From Firmicutes bacterium UBA4795 (GTDB lineage Bacteria > Bacillota > Desulfotomaculia > Desulfotomaculales > Nap2-2B): 58,516 nt of DNA. Location: contig DHGP01000019.1 of NCBI GenBank assembly GCA_002402825.1, positions 1 through 58,516 on the forward strand. The letters run 5' to 3'. Positions within the stretch are counted from its first letter, which is position 1. Each line of letters opens with the position of its first letter. This document shows positions 53,468 to 58,516 of the stretch, piece by piece. The notes under the pieces are model-generated. The model was given only the letters and a program-made list of their open reading frames with translations, searched no databases and was not told where the DNA came from. The translations under genes and the position numbers were made by a program.

Positions 53468-53505
53468 AATATAAGGCGCCTCAATCTCTTGTGGTGCCTT
53501 ATATT
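53468..53505 (-). terminator. Native terminator of the tRNA-Trp transcript
   Basis: ATATAAGGC and GCCTTATAT form a strong stem (extended by CC…GG), just downstream of the minus-strand tRNA 3' half. Its presence supports that the left side is the original chromosome. Confidence 0.65.
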
Positions 53506-53511
53506 TCCTGG

Positions 53512-53557
53512 CAGGGGAGACAGGACTTGAACCCGCAACCTACGGTTTTGGAGTTGT
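53512..53557 (-). pseudogene. 3' half of tRNA-Trp gene (att site)
   Basis: On the minus strand, CTCCAAAACCGTAGGTTGC then GGGTTCAAGTCC and TGTCTCCCCTGCCA is the anticodon-loop-to-CCA half of tRNA-Trp (anticodon CCA). The 5' half is absent to the right. A displaced 3' half is the mark left when a tyrosine-recombinase element integrates in a tRNA gene. Confidence 0.8.
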
Positions 53558-53728
53558 TAGCTAATGGTTTATAACGTGTTACCGTGTCCCGCAAGCCTTG
53601 ATTTTCCTGGATATGAAACTAATATTTTCCCTTCCTGTTTTATGGTTTACCGCTACGATTATTAGAAAATTATTAGATAGAATTTTTGGCTTCAGGCCAG
53701 GCGGGAAGGGCTTTTCCAGGGGTAGAGG
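53558..53728. other. Element end beside att site
   Basis: 171 bp without an ORF between the tRNA half and hicA. AT-rich, with no clear terminator. Confidence 0.4.
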
Positions 53729-53953
53729 TTAAAGCAAATTAATTAATTGTTCAACTGTAAGTCCTGCCTGGTTCAGGATGCTTTTAAGTATTATAGGGCT
53801 TAGTATTTCGCCTGCATGAATGGGGACTGTTACTAACCGGCTCCCCGGCTTGTGCAGGTGATGATGACTGCCGGTTATTCTTACTACTTTAAAACCCTCA
53901 CGTTTCAAAGCTGCAACAACTTTTCTACCAGTTGTCCTGGGTAATCTGGTCAC
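53729..53953 (-). CDS. hicA: HicA mRNA interferase toxin
   Basis: 74 residues with the HicA dsRBD-like fold: GRKVVAALKREGFKVVR, the catalytic His in TGSHHHLHKPG and VTVPIHAGEILSPIILKSIL. Toxin that cleaves mRNA. It overlaps hicB by 4 bp, an ordinary HicBA arrangement (hicB first on the minus strand). Confidence 0.93.
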   Translation of the reverse strand: MTRLPRTTGRKVVAALKREGFKVVRITGSHHHLHKPGSRLVTVPIHAGEILSPIILKSILNQAGLTVEQLINLL

Positions 53954-54183
53954 GAGACACTTACCTGCACTTCAGCAAATTCAACATCCCCTTGAGGGAC
54001 CGGCTGGCCGATTATTTTTAACGCTTCAATATGGCCTGTAATAGCTTCCTGAATCCGTTCCAATGCTTCTTCCCTGTTTCTTCCCTGGGTGACGCAACCC
54101 GGCAGAGAAGGAACGGTAACTGCATAAACTTGCACCTCACTGTCCCATTCCAAGACTACTTTAAACCTGCGTTCCATGATCAA
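53950..54183 (-). CDS. hicB: HicB antitoxin
   Basis: 77 residues of the partial RNase H-fold type: KVVLEWDSEVQVYAVTVPSL, PGCVTQGRNREEALERIQEA. No DNA-binding tail is visible, so it is the short HicB type. ATG at 54177 or 54183. Its start overlaps the end of the zinc-finger gene. Confidence 0.9.
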   Translation of the reverse strand: MIMERRFKVVLEWDSEVQVYAVTVPSLPGCVTQGRNREEALERIQEAITGHIEALKIIGQPVPQGDVEFAEVQVSVS

Positions 54184-54632
54184 CCGCCTCTCATTTGGTT
54201 TTTTCTATCCTCGTACCTCTGCCTGCTTTCAACTCTTTTTGCCTCGGATCGACATTCGGGAGAGCAATATTTTTGTCCCCTTTGGTTCTTTACGGTAAAC
54301 CACCTCCCGCACACTTCGCAAGGACGGGCGAAAATATCGTTTTCGGCGAAATATCTTATCTCGGCCCAAAGCAGCGGAAGGAAGCCTTGCGCACTATAGG
54401 CTTTTGTTGGAACGCTCTTTTCCTTTATGTGCCTATAAAAATCGTTGCTCTTGATGGTTACCTGTTCAACATCCTGGTTAATAACCTCAACCGAAACCTG
54501 GCTGTTTCGTTCTCCCAGTAACTCCCACAGCAGTAGATGGAGCTGATCGAATAGTTTCAATTTCCCCAGTATAGCTCCGGCCATCAGCATCGCAGTTTCC
54601 CTTTGTATTTTATCCTCCCAGGCGAAGAACAA
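54180..54632 (-). CDS. Zinc-finger protein, C-terminal part of a frameshifted gene
   Basis: 150 codons from TTG 54632. The C-terminal zinc ribbon CEVCGRWFTVKNQRGQKYC then SPEC resembles the CGNR-type/phage-like finger. The N-terminal helical part reads straight on from the frame of 54584-54979 with a one-base shift near 54625, so the two pieces were probably one gene of about 270 residues. Function unknown. Confidence 0.55.
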   Translation of the reverse strand: MFFAWEDKIQRETAMLMAGAILGKLKLFDQLHLLLWELLGERNSQVSVEVINQDVEQVTIKSNDFYRHIKEKSVPTKAYSAQGFLPLLWAEIRYFAENDIFARPCEVCGRWFTVKNQRGQKYCSPECRSEAKRVESRQRYEDRKNQMRGG

Positions 54633-54979
54633 CCTTTTGGACGGTGCTTTCCCGCCGGAAGCGCAGGGAACAAGCCAGTAAGAAAGGCGAATTTTACCAG
54701 GCGAAGCTCCAGGACGAGCAAAAAACTTTTCGTTAATCTTTTCCCTAAGAGCATTTTGAAGGAAGCGGGCGGCTCTCCAAAGGAATCCGGCGCGGGAAAA
54801 TTTATTTCCTTAAAGAAACCATCCTGCCACCTTTTCAATGCATCCTCCACCTTATCTGCCCCTTTTTGGTTGATCAGGGTATTGACTAAACCAAGAGTAA
54901 GCAGGTCGAGGATTTTTCTCCCGTAAATAAAAAGCAATTCGCTCCCGCCAGCAATAATTAATTTTCTGCAACCGACCAT
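54584..54979 (-). pseudogene. N-terminal part of the frameshifted zinc-finger gene
   Basis: 131 codons from ATG 54979, helical with Pro-rich middle (EINFPAPDSFGEPPASF). Its last 17 codons (CSSPGRIKYKG) are out-of-frame readthrough; LFFAWEDKIQRE in the next frame is the better continuation. A third frame (54852-55082, MQAFLKNDKLKPKK…WFSQYPDQP) overlaps its start and could instead be the true N-terminus, so more than one shift is possible. Confidence 0.4.
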
Positions 54980-55096
54980 CTTTTTTCACACCCTGAAAAG
55001 CCTTATACAGTGCGAATTCTGCAATCGCTTCACGATGAGTTTTTTTTGGTTTCAGTTTATCATTTTTTAAAAAGGCTTGCAAGGGAGTTAAGAAAT

Positions 55097-55294
55097 ATGC
55101 GATCAGTTAATGTTGCTGAGAAGCTAGCCGACCGGCTAGCTTTAAACCCACAAGAGATTGTGGCCATGACGGGTGTTGGCAGAAACACGATCTACGCCGC
55201 GCTTGTGATTGGTGAGCTGCGGGGGAAGCGGATCGGCGTGAAGAAATGGATTGTGCCAGTGGACGAAATCAAACGTTGGCTGTCCGAGGGCTAA
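55097..55294 (+). CDS. HTH_17/excisionase-like DNA-binding protein
   Basis: 65 residues from ATG 55097 (RBS GGGAG). VAMTGVGRNTIYAALVIGEL then RGKRIGVKKWIVPVDEIKRW is the classic excisionase/MerR-like winged HTH. In mobile elements such proteins act as excisionases or regulators. Located directly before the replication gene. Confidence 0.85.
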   Translation: MRSVNVAEKLADRLALNPQEIVAMTGVGRNTIYAALVIGELRGKRIGVKKWIVPVDEIKRWLSEG

Positions 55295-55301
55295 AATAAA
55301 A

Positions 55302-55399
55302 CGCCGGCGGAGGACCGGCGGGGAAGGAAGATTTTTATGGAAATTATACCTCATCCTGCTTTTTTCAACGCGTACATGTTTAGAAAGCTTCTTCTGTGA
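55302..55399 (+). other. GC-rich hairpin and 20-codon ORF between HTH and primase genes
   Basis: CGCCGG (55302-55307) pairs with CCGGCG (55315-55320). GGAAGGAAG then leads to ATG 55337, which reads MEIIPHPAFFNAYMFRKLLL and stops at 55399. A leader peptide or debris. Confidence 0.3.
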
Positions 55400-55410
55400 G
55401 GTGGCCGCTG

Positions 55411-57078
55411 GTGAACTTTGAGCAGTTTCTTTCTCTATTGAAAAACCCAAAAAGCAGGCAACGGGTGGACTGCACTATGCCCGGCACATGAGGATGATAA
55501 GAACAGTTTAAGCGTGGGACGCGGCAGCGGGAAAATTCTTGTTCACTGTCACGCAGATTGTTCAGTCAATAACATCTGCGCAGCATTGGGACTTGAGATA
55601 AAGAACCTGTTTGAAGACAATCGGCAGTCTAGCGGTGGCGAAATCATAGCAACTTACGACTACAAAGACGCAAACGGCAACTTGCTTTTTCAAGTGTGCA
55701 GAACTGCCGACAAAAAGTTTTTCCAGCGGCGGCCTGACGGTAACGGCGGATGGGTGAACGGCCTGGGTAACGTCAAGCCGGTGCTTTATCGATTGCCGGA
55801 GCTTCTGCAAGCCGTCCAACGCGGCGAAACGGTGTTTATCCCGGAGGGTGAGAAAGATGTTCATTCCCTGGAGAAAATCGGTTTAGCGGCGACAACAAAC
55901 CCGATGGGTGCGGAAAAATGGCGAGACCACTACAGCGACTGGTTGAAGAGTGCGAACTGCGTAATTCTCCCTGACAATGACGAACCTAGCCGCAAACATG
56001 CTGAACGGGTGGCCCGGAATTTACGCGGCAGGGCGGCAAGCGTGAAGGTGCTGGGACTGCCTGGCCTACCGTATAAAGGGGATGTTAACGATTGGCTAAC
56101 TGCCGGCGGCATAAAGGAAGATTTGTTAAGGCTGACAGCGGAGGCCCCGGAGTGGAAGCCGGAAGATAAAACTAGACCGGTAATTGTTCGGCTGGCCGAC
56201 GTGGAGCCGGAAGACGTGGCCTGGTTGTGGGAACCTTATGTTCCTGAAGGCAAATTAACTCTGCTTGAGGGTGATCCAGAAGTTGGCAAAACCTGGCTTA
56301 CTTTGCAAATAGCGGCTATAGTTACATAGTTAGCAGGGGAGACCCTTTCTCTGGAGCCGACGGAATACCAAAAAAACGGCGAGAGCCGGGAAACGTGGTC
56401 TACCTTTCGGCGGAAGATGGCCTTACTGATACGCTACGTCCACGTTTAGATAAAGCAGGCACAGACCTAAATAGAATATACGCGCTAACCGGGACAGAGG
56501 AAATAGACGAAACAGGCAAGCTAAAAAGTGGCAATGTTAGCTTAAAAGACTTAGATGTAATTGAAGCGGCACTACAGCAGATAAAGCCTGCTTTGGTGGT
56601 TGTAGACCCCCTCCAAGCATACCTGGGGGCAAAAGTTGACATATATAGAGCAAATGAAGTTAGACCAATTCTTGTCGGTCTAGCGGCACTGACAGAAAAG
56701 TATAAGTGCGCAGTGCTTTATATCCGGCACTTAGGAAAAAGCCAGCAAGATCGCGTGGTATACCGGGGGCTGGGGAGCATAGGCTTTTCGGCTACCGCAA
56801 GCAAAAGAGGTTATTAAAGAAGCCGGGAGCCTGGGTATTAACGAATTGAAGAAAAGTCCCTAAATACGACTTTTGTTCATCTTGAAAAAAACCCTGAAAG
56901 CCTTGATACACAAGGGTATCTTCAAGATGGACATGAAAAAACGTTGTCCATCTTGAAGAAAATCAGTAACGACAAGGGATTGAGGCCATTTCTTCAAGAT
57001 GGACAAGGTGAATCCTTAGAGGAGGCTTCACAAGATGACCACGATTGTCATCTTACGGACGGTTGGGAGGTGTTTTAG
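55411..57078 (+). pseudogene. Frameshifted phage/ICE primase-ATPase (CHC2-like, TOPRIM, RepA-type AAA)
   Basis: GTG 55411 (NFEQFLSLLKNPK) is out of frame with the zinc-finger half ALCPAHEDDKNSLSVG…CHADC because an A run at about 55445 seems one base short. The frame then carries the TOPRIM-like part (FIPEGEKDVHSL, LPDNDEPSRKHAERVA) and Walker A GDPEVGKTWLTL. An 8-bp tandem duplication (CATAGTTA, near 56322) stops it; LSAEDGLTDTLRPRL to VVVDPLQAYLG continue to 56815. The end (KEVIKEAGSLGI, then HLEKNPESLD to WEVF, stop 57078) is in further frames. So the gene is broken three or four times. Confidence 0.75.
56944..57006. repeat. 17-bp inverted repeat in the primase gene end
   Basis: TTGTCCATCTTGAAGAA (56944-56960) and its exact complement at 56990-57006; the half CATCTTGAA also occurs at 56878 and inverted at 56921. 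AAGATGAC/GTCATCTT (57032/57047) follows. Confidence 0.7.
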
Positions 57079-57080
57079 CC

Positions 57081-57374
57081 GTGAGTGCTACCATGGCTGT
57101 CACTGACCTTCTCACCCAGCTTGAGCAAGCCGGCTGCCAAGTGGCCTTAGAAGGCGATATTCTCAAAGCGCGCGGCCCGTTAACCGATGACCTTCGACAA
57201 GCTATTAGGCAGCACAAACCGGCGCTGGTGGCCCTGCTTAAAGCACGGGAGATGGAAAAACAGCAAAAACTAGAAGCACGCTTTAATGAAGTTACTAAAG
57301 CACTAGGAAGAGAGTACCCTGCTGGGCATTTTCCTGGTGCAACAAGGAAAGACCCGACCTGGATAAAAAACTGA
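57081..57374 (+). CDS. TubC_N docking-domain-like small protein
   Basis: 97 residues from GTG 57081 (RBS GGGAGGTG). Residues 5-55 (TDLLTQLEQAGCQVALEGDI, LKARGPLTDDLRQAIRQHKP) match the TubC N-terminal docking domain found in NRPS lines and, often, beside primases in Firmicute mobile elements. The rest is charged. It follows the primase by 2 bp and is intact, unlike its neighbour. Confidence 0.75.
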   Translation: MSATMAVTDLLTQLEQAGCQVALEGDILKARGPLTDDLRQAIRQHKPALVALLKAREMEKQQKLEARFNEVTKALGREYPAGHFPGATRKDPTWIKN

Positions 57375-57505
57375 ACAAAGCAGAAACAGGAATACACCAG
57401 GCCTGGCAGCAGGCAAATGAAGGTGAATTCAATACCTGGCTAAGGAAATATGTAGCAGTCTGCCAGGGGATATTTGCAGACTATAGAAGGAAAAAGAGGG
57501 CTTAA
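57359..57505 (+). CDS. Short ORF of the mobile element
   Basis: 48 sense codons in a frame that overlaps the TubC_N gene by 16 bp, reading LDKKLNKAETGIHQAWQQAN…WLRKYVAVCQGIFADYRRKK. There is no ATG/GTG/TTG start; CTG 57359 is possible. Protein-like content and dense packing suggest that it is real. Confidence 0.4.
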   Translation: MDKKLNKAETGIHQAWQQANEGEFNTWLRKYVAVCQGIFADYRRKKRA

Positions 57506-57508
57506 ACC

Positions 57509-57628
57509 ATGACTAAACTACCTGATGATAAGGCAGGTAACTGGAACCCCTTAGACAGCAAATATAACACCACCACCAGGAAGTGGGAGCAAGTACGGGA
57601 CTGGTGGAAAGAAATAATAAGGCAGTGA
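57509..57628 (+). CDS. 39-residue microprotein of the mobile element
   Basis: ATG 57509 follows AAAGAGGG. Product MTKLPDDKAGNWNPLDSK… ends WEQVRDWWKEIIRQ. Trp-rich; unknown family. It lies in a run of tightly packed small genes. Confidence 0.5.
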   Translation: MTKLPDDKAGNWNPLDSKYNTTTRKWEQVRDWWKEIIRQ

Positions 57629-57634
57629 AGTTAA

Positions 57635-57805
57635 ATGAAACTAGTAGAAATAAGAATGACTAAGGCAATCTTATTCCTGTTTGAAAACGAGTTAGTTGGC
57701 CTGTTAAACCGCGCGACCCTGCACTCTGGCAAAAGGCCATCAGGAGGGGGAAGGCCATTAAGCGGGCACGGACGGTGGAAAGGAGAAAACCTAAATGCGC
57801 GATAA
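57635..57805 (+). CDS. 56-residue microprotein overlapping the TopoVI-A-like gene
   Basis: ATG 57635 to TAA 57803; begins MKLVEIRMTKAILFLFENEL. Gly/Arg-rich tail. It overlaps the next gene by 11 bp, as expected for coupled phage-type genes. Confidence 0.45.
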   Translation: MKLVEIRMTKAILFLFENELVGLLNRATLHSGKRPSGGGRPLSGHGRWKGENLNAR

Positions 57806-58516
57806 AACGCTAAAGCTGATCGAGGCGGCCTACCAGGTATTGCAGGAATATCACCCCATGACATTAAGACAGTGCTATTACCAGTTGGTTAGCAAGCATT
57901 TTCTTGACAATAACCTTAACCAGTACAAACGCCTTTCTAATGCCCTGGTAAAGGCCCGGCAGCAAGGAATTATCACGTGGGACTGGGTGGAAGACCGGAT
58001 CAGGCAGCCTAGAGTGGTGAGCATGTGGCGGGACTTATCCGATTTTCTTGATACTGTTCGTCAAGCCTATTGGAAGGATATATGGCCTAGCCAACCTACT
58101 TACCTGGAAGTATGGCTGGAGAAAGACGCATTAAGCGGCATATTTGAGGATATTACCAGCGAGTACGGCGTTACCCTGGTAGTTGGCCGTGGATATAATT
58201 CCTGGAGCGCATACAAAGACGCAGCAGAGCGTATAGCCTACCAGGACAAACCAACGATAATACTCTACTTTGGAGATTTTGACCCTTCGGGTGAGGACAT
58301 AGCCAGGGCACTTAACGTGAGTTTAGACTTTTTTGGGATAAGTCAAGAAATAACGGTTGAGAAAGTGGCCTTGACTAAAGACGACGTGCTTGCTTATAAC
58401 CTACCACCAGACTTTACAAAAAAGACGGACAGCCGGAGCAAGGCTTTTGTAGCTAAACATGGAGACATGACGGTAGAGCTTGACGCATTACTGTTTCTGC
58501 CCACTCTAAATGCCTT
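57795..58516 (+). CDS. Spo11/TopoVI-A-like TOPRIM protein (Mini-A type), cut by window edge
   Basis: At least 240 codons from ATG 57795 (RBS AAAGGAG), open at the right edge. The N-terminal winged-helix part carries MTLRQCYYQLVSKHF, like the R..YY catalytic Tyr segment of Topo VI subunit A. The TOPRIM part has LEVWLEKDALSGIFEDI (Glu) and LYFGDFDPSGEDIARAL (DxD). This combination is the Spo11/TopoVI-A fold; stand-alone forms in mobile elements are known as Mini-A. No B-type ATPase gene is visible next to it. Confidence 0.75.
   Translation, partial: MRDKTLKLIEAAYQVLQEYHPMTLRQCYYQLVSKHFLDNNLNQYKRLSNALVKARQQGIITWDWVEDRIRQPRVVSMWRDLSDFLDTVRQAYWKDIWPSQPTYLEVWLEKDALSGIFEDITSEYGVTLVVGRGYNSWSAYKDAAERIAYQDKPTIILYFGDFDPSGEDIARALNVSLDFFGISQEITVEKVALTKDDVLAYNLPPDFTKKTDSRSKAFVAKHGDMTVELDALLFLPTLNA

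Noticed and set aside
54195..54926. Plus-strand frames of 107-122 codons opposite the zinc-finger gene
   Set aside because: They are antisense shadows without RBS or motifs.
53732..58516. Self-targeting by CRISPR spacers of the integrated element
   Set aside because: Reading by eye I saw no spacer matching this region; an exact search would be needed, so no claim is made.

Overview
The window looks like chromosomal DNA of a thermophilic or anaerobic, spore-forming Firmicute of the Carboxydothermus/Peptococcaceae kind. That placement is inferred from SpoIIM, Gram-positive ribosome binding sites (AGGAGG), many TTG/GTG starts, ANTAR-regulated glutamine synthetase genes, DUF362 ferredoxins and a 2-hydroxyacyl-CoA-dehydratase-like Fe-S protein. 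No rRNA is present to prove it.

Layout. (1) 1-11480: a type I-B CRISPR-Cas locus on the + strand. It holds a WYL regulator cut by the left edge, then cas8b-cas7-cas5-cas3, then an accessory interval with an MNT/HEPN remnant, two VapBC-type toxin-antitoxin pairs and a second, broken copy of the WYL gene, then cas4-cas1-cas2. No cas6 is visible. (2) 11481-18473: an AT-rich leader and one very long CRISPR array (hand count 101 full 30-nt repeats plus one truncated). (3) 18474-23408: small unknown genes, gene debris (RelE, DUF72 and IS1182 fragments), two minus-strand housekeeping genes, a NUDIX hydrolase and a damaged PflX-like radical SAM gene. (4) 23409-29671: a FtsX/MacB-type ABC exporter, branched-chain amino acid ABC ATPases with their binding lipoprotein but no permeases, and dinB behind two LexA-like boxes. 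(5) 29693-44713: mostly minus-strand core genes (tRNA-Gly, RdgB, MBL hydrolase, HgdB-like, MurI, two cell-wall amidases, CPBP protease, DUF1616, polysaccharide deacetylase, XerD, DUF362, SpoIIM). (6) 45243-52958: a nitrogen-assimilation cluster with a CBS-GGDEF protein, two ANTAR regulators, a glutamine-synthetase-like protein that has lost metal ligands, an FMN glutamate-synthase-like protein and an intact GlnA. Three ANTAR-type antiterminator RNA elements lie in its leaders. (7) 53512-58516: the displaced 3' half of a tRNA-Trp gene marks an att site. Beyond it lies an integrated element with HicAB, a zinc-finger protein, an HTH protein, a frameshifted primase/ATPase, a TubC_N-like small protein, several microORFs and, running off the right edge, a Spo11/TopoVI-A-like TOPRIM protein.

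How it fits together. The CRISPR locus has been a busy site: toxin-antitoxin pairs and a 206-bp duplication separate interference from adaptation genes, and several spacers appear to be re-acquisitions of the same phage genes after synonymous drift. In the nitrogen cluster, both ANTAR proteins carry Glu at the phospho-acceptor position, so control probably acts through RNA leaders without classical phosphorylation, alongside a glutamine-synthetase pseudoenzyme. The most novel candidates are the pseudo-GS/ANTAR-RNA circuit, the Mini-A-like topoisomerase homologue in the integrated element, and the sibling spacers.
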